A stretch of DNA of 64,000 nt from Aquimonas sp041395245 (lineage in GTDB: Bacteria > Pseudomonadota > Gammaproteobacteria > Xanthomonadales > Xanthomonadaceae): positions 310,001 through 374,000 of the forward strand of contig JAWLAY010000004.1 in assembly GCA_041395245.1 (NCBI GenBank). The letters run 5' to 3'. Shown in pieces: positions 43,947-53,256 of this stretch (the stretch's first letter is position 1; each line of letters begins with the position of its first letter). The position numbers were made by a program, and so were the translations under genes. Below the pieces are notes generated by a model. It searched no databases. It was not told where the DNA came from and worked only from the letters and a program-made list of their open reading frames with translations.

Positions 43947-46838
43947 ATGGAAACGATCCGCATCCGTGGTGCGCGCACGCACAACCTCAAGAACCTCGAC
44001 ATCGAGCTGCCCCGTGATCGGCTGATCGTCATCACCGGCCTGTCCGGCTCGGGCAAGTCGTCGCTGGCCTTCGACACCATCTACGCGGAAGGGCAGCGGC
44101 GCTACGTCGAATCCTTGTCGTCTTATGCGCGGCAATTCCTGTCGATGATGGAGAAGCCCGATGTTGAACACATCGAAGGCCTGTCGCCGGCCATCTCCAT
44201 CGAACAGAAATCGACCTCGCACAACCCGCGTTCGACGGTCGGCACCATCACCGAGATTCACGACTATCTGCGCCTGCTATTCGCCCGCGTCGGTACGCCA
44301 CGCTGCCCCGACCACGGTCATCCGCTGGAAGCACAGACGGTCAGCCAGATGGTCGACGCGGTGCTGACCCTGCCCGACAGCGCGCGTTACATGCTTCTGG
44401 CGCCGGTGGTGCGCGAACGCAAGGGCGAGCATGTGCAGGTGTTCGAGCAGTTGCGTGCCCAGGGTCTGGTCCGGGTGCGCGTCAATGGTGAGATGCACGA
44501 ACTGGAGGCGGTACCCAAGCTGGGGCTGCGGCAGAAGCACACCATCGAAGCTGTAATCGACCGCTTCCGTCCGCGCGAGGATCTCAAGCAACGCTTGGCC
44601 GAGTCCTTCGAGACCGCGCTCAAACTTGGCGACGGTCTGGTGCGGGTCGCCAACATGGATGACCCGAAAGCCGACGAGCTGCTGTTCTCCTCGCGTTACT
44701 CCTGCCCGGTCTGCGACTACTCGCTGAGCGAACTGGAACCACGACTTTTTTCGTTCAATTCGCCAATGGGAGCCTGCCCAAGCTGCGATGGACTGGGCGT
44801 GACCCAGTATTTCGATCCGTCCCGCGTGGTGGGCCATCCCGAGCTGAGTCTGGCCGCAGGCGCGATCAAGGGCTGGGACCGACGCAACCCCTATTACTTC
44901 GCCATGCTCAATTCGCTGGCCACGCACTACGGATTCAAGGTCGATACCGCGTGGCGGCAGTTGTCATCGCCGGTGCAACAGGCGGTGCTGTTCGGTAGTG
45001 GTGATGAGGAAATCCGCTTCAGCTATCCGGGCGAAAAAGGCCGCATGGCGGTTCGCACGCATCGCTTCGAAGGCATCGTCAACAATCTGGAACGGCGCTA
45101 CCGCGAAACCGACTCGCAAATGGTGCGCGAGGAGTTGTCGAAGTACATCAGCAACCGACCCTGCCCCAGCTGCGAGGGTCAGCGTTTGAACCGCTCGGCG
45201 CGCCATGTGTTTGTCGCCGAACGCACCCTGCCCGCCGTCAATGCCTTGTCGATCGATGCCTGCGCTGCGTTTTTCGAGGGCCTGCAATTGCCCGGCTGGC
45301 GTGGCGAAATCGCAACCAAAATCGTCAAGGAAATCCGCGAGCGCCTGCGCTTTTTGATGGACGTCGGACTGGACTATCTGACGCTGGATCGCCAGGCCGA
45401 CTCGCTGTCGGGCGGCGAGGCGCAGCGCATTCGTCTGGCCAGCCAGATCGGCGCCGGTCTGGTTGGCGTGATGTACGTGCTGGACGAACCCTCCATCGGG
45501 CTGCACCAACGTGACAACGAGCGCCTGCTGGCAACCCTGACGCGCCTGCGTGATCTCGGCAATACCGTCATCGTGGTGGAACATGACGAGGACGCGATTC
45601 GCCTTGCCGACCACATCCTCGACATCGGCCCTGGCGCAGGCGTGCACGGTGGCGAAGTGGTCGCGCAGGGCACGCTGGCGCAGGTGCTGGCCTCGGAGCG
45701 TTCGCTTACCGCCGCCTACCTTTCCGGACGTCGGCGCATCGAAGTCCCGACCTCGCGCAAGGCACCCAATCCCTCGCGCATGCTGCGTTTACTGGGCGCC
45801 AGCGGCAACAACCTGAAGCACGTCGATCTTGAACTGCCAGCCGGATTGTTCGTCGCGGTGACCGGCGTCAGTGGCTCGGGCAAGTCCACACTGATCAACG
45901 ACACCTTGTTCCGACTCGCCGCCAATCGCCTCAACGAAGCCAGCCACACGCCGGAGCCCTTCCGCGACGTGCAGGGACTGGAAATGTTCGACAAGGTGGT
46001 GGACATCGATCAGTCGCCGATTGGCCGCACACCGCGCTCCAATCCCGCGACCTACACCGGCCTGTTCACACCGCTGCGCGAGTTGTTCGCACAAGTACCG
46101 GAAGCGCGTGCGCGCGGCTACAGCGCAGGCCGCTTCAGCTTCAATGTCAAAGGCGGACGCTGCGAAGCCTGCCAGGGCGATGGCCTGATCAAGGTCGAGA
46201 TGCACTTCCTGCCGGATGTGTATGTGCCCTGCGATGTCTGCCAGGGCAAACGCTACAACCGAGAGACGCTGGACATCACCTACAAAGGCCACACCATCCA
46301 CCAGGTGCTGGACATGACGGTGGAGGATGCGCTCACACTCTTCAAGCCCGTCCCCACCATTGCGCGCAAGCTGGAAACGCTGATGGACGTCGGTCTGTCC
46401 TACATCAAGCTCGGACAACAGGCGACGACGCTGTCCGGCGGCGAGGCGCAGCGTGTCAAGCTCTCGCGCGAACTGGCCAAGCGCGACACCGGCAACACGC
46501 TCTACATCCTCGACGAGCCCACCACCGGCCTGCATTTCCACGATATCGAGCTGTTGCTGGGCGTGCTGCATCGCCTGCGAGAACATGGCAACACGGTCGT
46601 CGTGATCGAGCACAATCTGGATGTCATCAAAACCGCCGACTGGATCATCGACCTCGGCCCTGAAGGCGGACATCGCGGCGGACAAATTCTCGCGCAAGGC
46701 ACACCCGAGCAGATTGCCCGTCATCCCTCATCGCATACCGGCAGATTTCTCGCCAAGCTGCTGCCCACCGCGGAACTGGCAAGCGAAACGGTTGGCGACG
46801 CCAAGCCCATGCAACGCGGTCGACGCAGAGCCTCATGA
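43947..46838 (+). CDS. uvrA: Excinuclease ABC subunit UvrA
   Basis: DNA-damage recognition ATPase of nucleotide excision repair, 963 residues. There are two ABC ATPase modules, with Walker A GLSGSGKSS and GVSGSGKST and signatures LSGGEAQRIRLA and LSGGEAQRVKLS. Zinc-binding cysteine clusters are CPVC...CPSC (about 250-280) and CEAC...CDVC (about 740-765). Start at 43947 (METIRIRGARTHNLKN) is the family N-terminus; a GTG eight codons earlier is unlikely. I see no LexA-type box upstream. It overlaps the thioesterase gene by ATGA. Confidence 0.97.
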   Translation: METIRIRGARTHNLKNLDIELPRDRLIVITGLSGSGKSSLAFDTIYAEGQRRYVESLSSYARQFLSMMEKPDVEHIEGLSPAISIEQKSTSHNPRSTVGTITEIHDYLRLLFARVGTPRCPDHGHPLEAQTVSQMVDAVLTLPDSARYMLLAPVVRERKGEHVQVFEQLRAQGLVRVRVNGEMHELEAVPKLGLRQKHTIEAVIDRFRPREDLKQRLAESFETALKLGDGLVRVANMDDPKADELLFSSRYSCPVCDYSLSELEPRLFSFNSPMGACPSCDGLGVTQYFDPSRVVGHPELSLAAGAIKGWDRRNPYYFAMLNSLATHYGFKVDTAWRQLSSPVQQAVLFGSGDEEIRFSYPGEKGRMAVRTHRFEGIVNNLERRYRETDSQMVREELSKYISNRPCPSCEGQRLNRSARHVFVAERTLPAVNALSIDACAAFFEGLQLPGWRGEIATKIVKEIRERLRFLMDVGLDYLTLDRQADSLSGGEAQRIRLASQIGAGLVGVMYVLDEPSIGLHQRDNERLLATLTRLRDLGNTVIVVEHDEDAIRLADHILDIGPGAGVHGGEVVAQGTLAQVLASERSLTAAYLSGRRRIEVPTSRKAPNPSRMLRLLGASGNNLKHVDLELPAGLFVAVTGVSGSGKSTLINDTLFRLAANRLNEASHTPEPFRDVQGLEMFDKVVDIDQSPIGRTPRSNPATYTGLFTPLRELFAQVPEARARGYSAGRFSFNVKGGRCEACQGDGLIKVEMHFLPDVYVPCDVCQGKRYNRETLDITYKGHTIHQVLDMTVEDALTLFKPVPTIARKLETLMDVGLSYIKLGQQATTLSGGEAQRVKLSRELAKRDTGNTLYILDEPTTGLHFHDIELLLGVLHRLREHGNTVVVIEHNLDVIKTADWIIDLGPEGGHRGGQILAQGTPEQIARHPSSHTGRFLAKLLPTAELASETVGDAKPMQRGRRRAS

Positions 46839-47245
46839 GCACGATCCTCAGTCAACACGACATCGATGTACGCTGGCGCGATCTGGATGCCAACCAGCAC
46901 GTCAACAACGCGATGTATCTGAGCTATCTGGAAGAAGCGCGCGTGGTCTGGCTCAACCGGATCATCCCCGACTGGTCGTCCACTGGCGGTGTCCCCGTGT
47001 TGGCGGCAGTCAAACTCGATTTCCGCCGCCCCATCGGCTATCCGGCGCGCGTTCGCGTGCGCCAGCAATTGCTGCGGCTCGGGCGTAGCAGCCTGACGCT
47101 GGGCAGCCTGTTGGTGGACACGACGGACGAATCCCGTGTTTACGCCGAAGGCGAGGTAGTGCTGGTGTGGGCCGACCCCGTGGCGGCCGCGTCGATGCCC
47201 CTGCCCGAGGCGCTGCGCCAAGCGTGTGAACGCAGCACCAACTGA
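46835..47245 (+). CDS. Hotdog-fold acyl-CoA thioesterase (4HBT family)
   Basis: 136-residue cytosolic thioesterase. The N-terminal motif VRWRDLDANQHVNNAMYLSYLEEAR contains the catalytic Asp and the NN/H loop typical of YbgC/FadM-type 4-hydroxybenzoyl-CoA thioesterases. A long central beta-strand region follows (VKLDFRRPIGY). Its start codon overlaps the uvrA stop (ATGA), an accidental-looking operon. The acyl substrate is unknown. Confidence 0.88.
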   Translation: MSTILSQHDIDVRWRDLDANQHVNNAMYLSYLEEARVVWLNRIIPDWSSTGGVPVLAAVKLDFRRPIGYPARVRVRQQLLRLGRSSLTLGSLLVDTTDESRVYAEGEVVLVWADPVAAASMPLPEALRQACERSTN

Positions 47246-47250
47246 ACACG

Positions 47251-47631
47251 ATGCGTCCGGTGTTGCGTCGACTGTTTCTTTGCGCCCTGCAGCATGACAA
47301 CCAGACCCTGCGGACGGATCGAGGCTGGGAAACACGCTGCCTGCACTGTCGGACACGCCTGCAGTTCGCCAGCGATGGCGAACCCTTGGGCGCGGGGTCG
47401 CTGGAGCATGTGATTCCGCAAGCATGGTTCGGCAAACGCGCGGCTTCGGAACTCTGTGCGACCGTCGAGAATGATCCCAATCACCCGCGCAACCTCGCCG
47501 TGGCCTGCGGACGTTGCAATCAATCCAAGGGCAAGGGACCGGATGCACGAGGCCCCGCCGATCCTCGCGCGATGCAGGTGATCAAGGTGATGCTTTCGCG
47601 GCGTCTGGATCGCTGGCGCGCGCCGTCCTGA
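47251..47631 (+). CDS. HNH endonuclease
   Basis: 126-residue HNH-family nuclease. The zinc-binding CLHC and CGRC pairs frame the catalytic motif LEHVIPQAWFG, and the final Asn/His element is HPRNLAVACGRCNQSKG. It follows the thioesterase by 5 bases. Its 3' end overlaps the convergent glutaredoxin-like gene by 50 bases. HNH proteins of this size occur as solitary nucleases in restriction, phage and repair contexts; nothing else here points to one of these. Confidence 0.82.
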   Translation: MRPVLRRLFLCALQHDNQTLRTDRGWETRCLHCRTRLQFASDGEPLGAGSLEHVIPQAWFGKRAASELCATVENDPNHPRNLAVACGRCNQSKGKGPDARGPADPRAMQVIKVMLSRRLDRWRAPS

Positions 47632-47863
47632 TCGGACTATCCAGAAACTGCCGCACCGTCGCGACATCAAAGGGCCAGGCCAGCTCGGCCTGATCGGCAG
47701 CGCGCTGCAATACCGGCACGCGATCACCAAACCGCTGCTCCATAGAACGATCACCATCGATCCAGACACTGTCGAACTCCGGCAGCGGAACCGCGGCGAG
47801 AACGCGCAGCGCGAGATCGCAGAGATGGCACTCATCGCGTTGGAACAGCACGAAATCGGTCAT
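47582..47863 (-). CDS. Glutaredoxin-like thiol protein (DUF836 type)
   Basis: 93-residue cytosolic protein with the thioredoxin/glutaredoxin start VLFQRDECHLCDLALRVL (CxxC active site Cys12/Cys15) and the cis-proline region DRVPVLQRAAD. It matches the small glutaredoxin-like DUF836 group. Its final 50 bases overlap the HNH gene on the other strand, where the C-terminal residues (SPIRTARASDPDAAKASP) look disordered. Confidence 0.82.
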   Translation of the reverse strand: MTDFVLFQRDECHLCDLALRVLAAVPLPEFDSVWIDGDRSMEQRFGDRVPVLQRAADQAELAWPFDVATVRQFLDSPIRTARASDPDAAKASP

Positions 47864-48015
47864 GCGTACGGTGTTTCATCCTGTCGAAAGCAATCTAGGA
47901 GCCTGCGCGGCAAAAGCCGACCGGTCTGCAAAGCCGTCTGCGCCGTGCTGCGTCAGCACATGGCACGAACCCTAGTGCCATTAAACTGTCGCGCCCCGCA
48001 GCACGTGAGTATCCC

Positions 48016-49398
48016 ATGGCAGTCAGCGTGTTCGATCTGTTCAAGATCGGAATTGGTCCTTCGTCCTCGCACACCGTCGGGCCAATGCGCGCTGCCGCAC
48101 GTTTTGTCAGTCGCCGACTGGCAGAGGAGGGCTTGTTGCAGGACACCGCACGGGTGCGTGCCGAGGTCTTTGGTTCGCTGGCCTTGACCGGGCGGGGGCA
48201 CGGCACGGACAAGGCGGTATTGCTGGGTCTCGAAGGCCATGAGCCGCACCGGATCGATCCCGACACAATCCCCGACACGCTGGCGCGCATTCGCGGAAGC
48301 GCACGCATTCGACTGCTAGGCCAGCATGAGATCGACTTCAACGAGAAATCCGATCTCATCATGAACAAGCGGCAGAAGCTGCCTTTCCACACCAACGGCA
48401 TGCGCTTCTTCGCCTACAACGCGCAGGGCGATGTGCTTGCCACACGCGACTACTACTCGGTGGGCGGCGGCTTTGTGGTCAATCAGGACGAGGCCGCCGA
48501 GGATCGCATCGTTGCCGACACCACGGACCTGCCCTACCCGTTCCATAGCGGCGACGAGTTGTTGCGCCGATGTCAGACCCATCAACTGACTATTGCGCAG
48601 TTGATGTTCGCCAATGAACGAGTCTGGCGCGACGAAGCCGACATCCGCGACGGCTTGCTGGCGATCTGGGAAGTCATGCAAGCCTGCGTGCGGCGCGGCA
48701 CGCGCGAGGAAGGCACCTTGCCCGGTGGTCTGCACGTCGGGCGCCGCGCGCCGCGCCTGCAACAGGAATTGGCATCTCGTCCCGAAGCGGGTATGCGAGA
48801 TCCGCTGACGATCCTGGATTGGGTCAATCTGTATGCCTTGGCGGTGAATGAGGAAAATGCCGCGGGCGGCCGCGTCGTGACCGCGCCAACCAATGGGGCC
48901 GCGGGCATCATTCCCGCAGTGCTGCATTACTACGACCGCTTCTGTCCCGGCGCCAGCACGCAGGGCGTCATCGACTTTCTGCTCACCGCGGCGGCGATTG
49001 GCATTCTCTACAAGGAAAACGCGTCCATTTCGGGTGCCGAAGTCGGCTGTCAAGGCGAAGTCGGGGTCGCGTGTTCAATGGCCGCTGCCGGACTGACCGC
49101 CGCACTGGGCGGAACCTGCAGCCAGGTTGAGAACGCGGCCGAGATCGGTATGGAACACAATCTGGGACTGACCTGCGATCCCATTGGCGGTCTGGTTCAG
49201 ATCCCCTGTATCGAACGCAATGCCATGGGTGCCGTGAAAGCCATCAACGCCAGCCGCATGGCCTTCCGCGGCGACGGCCAGCACAAGGTCAGCCTCGACA
49301 AAGTCATCAAGACCATGCGCGACACCGGTCGCGACATGCAGGACAAATACAAGGAAACCTCACGCGGCGGTCTGGCGGTGAATGTGGTGGAGTGCTGA
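48016..49398 (+). CDS. sdaA: L-serine ammonia-lyase (serine dehydratase)
   Basis: Iron-sulfur enzyme that deaminates L-serine to pyruvate, 460 residues, the single-chain form as in E. coli SdaA (454). The N-terminal beta domain begins SVFDLFKIGIGPSSSHTVGPM. The C-terminal catalytic domain shows GCQGEVGVACSMAAAGL, LTCDPIGGLVQIPCIERN and the end GLAVNVVEC; these Cys residues ligate the 4Fe-4S cluster. Divergent from the glutaredoxin-like gene. A single-gene unit. Confidence 0.96.
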   Translation: MAVSVFDLFKIGIGPSSSHTVGPMRAAARFVSRRLAEEGLLQDTARVRAEVFGSLALTGRGHGTDKAVLLGLEGHEPHRIDPDTIPDTLARIRGSARIRLLGQHEIDFNEKSDLIMNKRQKLPFHTNGMRFFAYNAQGDVLATRDYYSVGGGFVVNQDEAAEDRIVADTTDLPYPFHSGDELLRRCQTHQLTIAQLMFANERVWRDEADIRDGLLAIWEVMQACVRRGTREEGTLPGGLHVGRRAPRLQQELASRPEAGMRDPLTILDWVNLYALAVNEENAAGGRVVTAPTNGAAGIIPAVLHYYDRFCPGASTQGVIDFLLTAAAIGILYKENASISGAEVGCQGEVGVACSMAAAGLTAALGGTCSQVENAAEIGMEHNLGLTCDPIGGLVQIPCIERNAMGAVKAINASRMAFRGDGQHKVSLDKVIKTMRDTGRDMQDKYKETSRGGLAVNVVEC

Positions 49399-49645
49399 GG
49401 CACGCAACCGCTCAGAAATCGATTTCGTCCGTAACCATTTTTCTCGCTCCGGTTGCGCGAGACAGTTCACAATGTTAGCGTTCGTTCATCTGACCCTCAC
49501 GCATGCGATGAGGATTCGGTCACGGTTCCAGCATCCACCTCATGGAAGAGGGTGATGCCGTGTACACCCAGCCCTACCGAACTCGTCAGAACCCGCAAAT
49601 CACCGGCCCAAACGGCTTTCCGAATTGCCCGACAAAGGGGGTTTC

Positions 49646-51184
49646 ATGCGTTTTGCTCATTTTTCCGTTCTGGCTCTGCTGACGGCATCCAGCGTGGCGT
49701 TCGCCGCCAATCCTGCCGAGCGACTTGTCGGCCCCAGCCTGCAGGAAATTGAAAAGCTAAATCAGCCTTCGGCTGCGCCGCGAACCGACTCCGTGGCAGC
49801 AACGGTTGGCTACACCGGAACGATCCCCGCCAGTCCGACCTTCAACCGCCCGAGCAGCTGTTCCACACTGTCCGGCGTTGGGTCAGCCGTGGGCTACCAC
49901 GAACAAGGCTTTACGGTTGATACGTCGGGCAGCTATACCGTGGAAGTGCTGTCAACAACGATGCCTGGCGCTGACACCATCATGGTGCTGTACACACCGA
50001 GCTTCGACCCCGCCAATCCGCTGACCAATTGCACAGCCTACAACGACGATTCAACCGGCCTGCTCTCGGCGATCACCAGCAATTTGACCGCTGGAACACA
50101 GTATGTCGTCGTCACGACGTCGTTCGACAACGGCGAAGTCGGTGATGTCAGCAACGAAATTACTGGCCCGGGCAATATCTCGCTCGCGGGACAAGGCCCC
50201 CAAGCGGACCTGGGCATCACCCTCAGCGCGCCGACGGGCGTCGCGGTCGGTGGCACTTATGACTACGACCTGAGCGCAAGCAATGCCGGACCGGAAGCGG
50301 CTACCAACACCACCGTCACGGTCACCCTGCCGGGTGATGTGAACTTCGTTTCCAGCACCTGCGGTGCGACCGCGGTGGGTGGCACCGTGACGTGGAACAT
50401 CGGCACCTTGGCGAATGGCGGCAGTCAGTCCTGTAGCTTGACTGTTGAGCTGGCTGGCTCGGTGTGTGTTGCCGTGAATGCGACGGCCACGATTGATGCC
50501 ACCGAAGGCGACCCCGCCGCTGGCAACAATACCGCCAGTGCCGCCAATGGCGGTGGCAATTTGATTGCTGACCCAAGCTTCGAAGATGGCTCGCCGAACG
50601 GATTCTGGACGGAAAGCTCGACCAACTTTGGAACGCCTCTGTGCACGACTGCGGCGTGCGGTACCGGCGGCGGTACCGCTGGCCCGAGAACGGGAACTTG
50701 GTGGGCATGGTTTGGCGGATCGAGCGCCACCGAGACAGCAACGACGGGACAGAGCGTGACGATTCCTGCAGGTTCGACCACACTGGATTTCTATTTTGAA
50801 GCCCCCGTTTGCTCGGCGACCGCAGGCGCTGCGGACTTCATTAGGTTGACCATCGATGGTGTTGAGCAATGGCGCCAGAACGCCAGCTCCGCGTCCTGTA
50901 ATGTTGACGGCTGGCAGCTCGTTTCGGTTCCGGTCACGACCTTCGCTGACGGCAATTCGCACGCCATTCTTTTCGAGTCCACATCTGGAACTGCAGGCGA
51001 AACAACCAACTTCATGGTCGATGACGTCAGCCTGGCCTCCGCCCCCACCTGTGTGGCGGGCAATACCTTGCCCGATCCGGTGCCGCAGCCTGCCGTCATC
51101 CCTGCCAGCAACGGCAAGACCCTCGGTTTGATGGCGCTGCTGCTGGGTATGGTTGGGTTTGCAGTGATGCGTCGCCGCGACTGA
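49646..51184 (+). CDS. Secreted DUF11-domain protein with C-terminal sorting tail
   Basis: 512-residue surface or secreted protein. A signal peptide (MRFAHFSVLALLTASSVAFA) leads to a beta-sandwich N-terminal domain (about 45-180; SYTVEVLSTTMPGADTIMVL). A DUF11 conserved-repeat domain follows (about 190-290; ADLGITLSAPTGVAVGGTYDYD). A galactose-binding-like domain (about 300-470; NLIADPSFEDG... TTNFMVDDVSLA) is next. The end is a Pro-rich stretch, a short IPAS motif, one hydrophobic helix (LGLMALLLGMVGFAV) and RRR, matching the layout of IPTL-CTERM/PEP-CTERM sorting tails. Start at 49646 follows AAAGGGGG. Ligand and role are unknown. Confidence 0.82.
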   Translation: MRFAHFSVLALLTASSVAFAANPAERLVGPSLQEIEKLNQPSAAPRTDSVAATVGYTGTIPASPTFNRPSSCSTLSGVGSAVGYHEQGFTVDTSGSYTVEVLSTTMPGADTIMVLYTPSFDPANPLTNCTAYNDDSTGLLSAITSNLTAGTQYVVVTTSFDNGEVGDVSNEITGPGNISLAGQGPQADLGITLSAPTGVAVGGTYDYDLSASNAGPEAATNTTVTVTLPGDVNFVSSTCGATAVGGTVTWNIGTLANGGSQSCSLTVELAGSVCVAVNATATIDATEGDPAAGNNTASAANGGGNLIADPSFEDGSPNGFWTESSTNFGTPLCTTAACGTGGGTAGPRTGTWWAWFGGSSATETATTGQSVTIPAGSTTLDFYFEAPVCSATAGAADFIRLTIDGVEQWRQNASSASCNVDGWQLVSVPVTTFADGNSHAILFESTSGTAGETTNFMVDDVSLASAPTCVAGNTLPDPVPQPAVIPASNGKTLGLMALLLGMVGFAVMRRRD

Positions 51185-51212
51185 TTTAGCTGATTCCATC
51201 TCGAATCACTTC

Positions 51213-51245
51213 AACGCCCGCCGCGATGCGGGCGTTGTCGTTTTT
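51213..51245 (+). terminator. Terminator after the DUF11 gene
   Basis: Perfect 9-bp stem AACGCCCGC / GCGGGCGTT followed, after four bases, by five T. 28 bases after the stop codon. Confidence 0.85.
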
Positions 51246-51355
51246 GGACCACGCGAGGTGACACTATCCGCCGGTTCCGAACCACGCATCCCGGCGTGTC
51301 TCATACATGCCCAGCACACCGCGCTTCGGTGATTGCAAGCTGGACTTGGACCAGA

Positions 51356-51390
51356 AACAACAACGGCCGCACTAGGCGGCCGTTGTTGTT
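51356..51390 (-). terminator. Terminator of gltA (bidirectional form)
   Basis: 15-bp perfect inverted repeat AACAACAACGGCCGC with a 5-base loop, 16 bases downstream of the gltA stop. T-rich on both strands, so it may act in both directions. Confidence 0.82.
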
Positions 51391-51406
51391 TTGCACAATC
51401 AGCGAA

Positions 51407-52702
51407 TCAGCGTGCGCTGATCGGCACGTAATCGCGCGGTGTGGCACCGGTATAGATCTGACGCGGACGCCCGATCTTGGCTTCCGGATCGGCTTGCTGC
51501 TCCAGCCAATGACTGACCCAACCGGCCGTGCGTGCAATCGCGAACATCACGGTGAACATTTCGGTGGGCAAGCCCAAGGCCTTGTAGATCAGGCCGGAGT
51601 AGAAATCGACATTGGGGTACAGCTTGCGGGCGACGAAGTAGTCGTCCTTCAGGGCCGCCTCTTCCAGCTTCATGGCCACTTCGAGCAGGGGATCGTTGAC
51701 ACCCAGATCCGTAAGCACCTTGTGCGTCATCTCGCGAATAATCGAGGCACGCGGATCATAGTTCTTGTAGACGCGGTGCCCGAAGCCCATCAAGCGGAAG
51801 CCCGAATTCTTGTCCTTGGCTTTCTCGACCGCCTTGCCGACCTGGTCCGGGGTGCCGATTTCTTCCAGCATTTTCAACACGGCCTCGTTGGCACCGCCAT
51901 GTGCCGGACCCCACAGCGCAGCAATGCCCGCCGCGACACACGCATACGGATTGGCGCCGGTCGATCCCACCAGGCGAACGGTCGAGGTCGACGCATTCTG
52001 CTCATGATCGGCATGCAGAATGAACAGCAGGTCCAGCGCCTTGGCTGCCACCGGCGGCAAGTTCAACGGCCCGGAGGGGACCTCGAACATCATGTGCAGG
52101 AAGCGGGTAACGTACTCAAGATTGTTACGTGGGTAACGCACCGGCCAGCCAATCGAATAGCGATAGCAGGCGGCTGCGATGGTGGGCACCTTGGCGATCA
52201 GGCGAATGGCCGCCATGCGGCGCTGTTCCGGATCTTCCATGTCCAGACCTTCGTGATAGAAGGCCGCCAGCGAACCGATCATGCCGCACAGCATCGCCAT
52301 CGGATGCGCGTCGTGGCGAAACCCGCCGAGGAAGTTCTTGAACGCCTCGTGCATCATCGTGTGATGCGTGACCTCATGCTCGAATCCCACAAACTGCTGG
52401 GCGTTCGGCAGTTCGCCATTCATCAGCAGATAGGCCACCTCCAGAAAACTGGACTCCTTGGCCAACTGCTGGATGGGATAGCCGCGGTACAGCAGCACCC
52501 CTTCGTCGCCGTCGATGTAGGTAATCGCACTGCGGCAACTGGCGGTTGCCACAAACCCTTGATCGTAGGTGAAGTAGCCGGTTTCCTTCGGCAATTTGCC
52601 GATGTCCACACAGGCTGCTCCCATCGTGCCACGCAGGATCGGCAACTCGGCCGACTTGCCTGCAACAGAATCGGTGATCAGCACGCTCTTGGTGTCGCTC
52701 AC
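51407..52702 (-). CDS. gltA: Citrate synthase (type II)
   Basis: TCA-cycle enzyme joining oxaloacetate and acetyl-CoA, 431 residues, the hexameric NADH-sensitive type of Gram-negatives. The catalytic residues lie in LHADHEQNAST (His), GPAHGGANEAV (His) and GFGHRVYKNYDPR (Asp). I chose GTG at 52702 because AGGAGGAG precedes it at the right distance and VSDTKSVLITDS fits the family opening; the open frame continues 32 codons further with no support. A good terminator follows. Single-gene unit. Confidence 0.97.
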   Translation of the reverse strand: MSDTKSVLITDSVAGKSAELPILRGTMGAACVDIGKLPKETGYFTYDQGFVATASCRSAITYIDGDEGVLLYRGYPIQQLAKESSFLEVAYLLMNGELPNAQQFVGFEHEVTHHTMMHEAFKNFLGGFRHDAHPMAMLCGMIGSLAAFYHEGLDMEDPEQRRMAAIRLIAKVPTIAAACYRYSIGWPVRYPRNNLEYVTRFLHMMFEVPSGPLNLPPVAAKALDLLFILHADHEQNASTSTVRLVGSTGANPYACVAAGIAALWGPAHGGANEAVLKMLEEIGTPDQVGKAVEKAKDKNSGFRLMGFGHRVYKNYDPRASIIREMTHKVLTDLGVNDPLLEVAMKLEEAALKDDYFVARKLYPNVDFYSGLIYKALGLPTEMFTVMFAIARTAGWVSHWLEQQADPEAKIGRPRQIYTGATPRDYVPISAR

Positions 52703-52868
52703 GACCTTACTCCTCCTGGCTGGACGCTGGTTTCCGACTGCCATTTCGACCACGAGCACGCCGCGGGAAAGCGTCGAACGGACTGTGGAGTATGCCATGC
52801 GAACGCCGAGGATTCAGTCCAACTTTGGTGACATTCGCTGCGCCGCAGCACATTAGAAATCGGCGAAA

Positions 52869-52900
52869 CAAAAAGGCCCGACACGCGAAGTGCCGGGCCT
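52869..52900 (-). terminator. Terminator of rpmE2
   Basis: Minus strand: AGGCCCGGCAC-TTCGC-GTGTCGGGCCT and a run of five T; 11-bp stem with one G-T pair. 31 bases after the stop. Confidence 0.88.
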
Positions 52901-52930
52901 CGATTTGCAGCGCAACAGATCTTTCGGCGC

Positions 52931-53176
52931 TTACTTCTGCGCGTAGCGGCGACGGAACTTGTCGACGCGACCGGCGGTGTCCACGATCTTGTGCTTGCCG
53001 GTATAGAACGGATGCGAGTTGGAAGAAATTTCCACCTTGATCAGGGGATACTCCTGACCATCTTCCCACTTGATGGTTTCTTTGCTGCCCAGTGTCGAGC
53101 GGGTCAGGAAGGTGAAGTCGCAAGACACGTCCTGGAAAACGACGGGCCTGTAGTTGGGATGGATGTCGGCTTTCAT
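52931..53176 (-). CDS. rpmE2: 50S ribosomal protein L31 type B
   Basis: 81-residue L31 paralog without the zinc-binding CxxC pairs, hence the type B (zinc-independent) form, usually repressed by Zur and used in zinc shortage. MKADIHPNYRPVVFQDVSCDF and SSNSHPFYTGKHKIVDTAGRVDKF are the family motifs. I saw no other L31 gene in the window and no clear Zur box upstream, so it may simply be the main L31, as in several Xanthomonadales. Confidence 0.95.
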   Translation of the reverse strand: MKADIHPNYRPVVFQDVSCDFTFLTRSTLGSKETIKWEDGQEYPLIKVEISSNSHPFYTGKHKIVDTAGRVDKFRRRYAQK

Positions 53177-53256
53177 GGAATCTGTCCGGTGTTTTGGCGA
53201 CGGAAAAGAGCGGCATGATACTTTGCCGAACTCACCAAGGCAAGCCGAACACCTTC

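Noticed and set aside
47895..47905. Fourth copy of the palindromic element (CTAGGAGCCTG)
   Set aside because: Only the first 11 bases match; the following sequence (CGCGGCAAAAGCCG) is different and no matching right end is seen nearby. It may be chance, a solo end or another repeat type.
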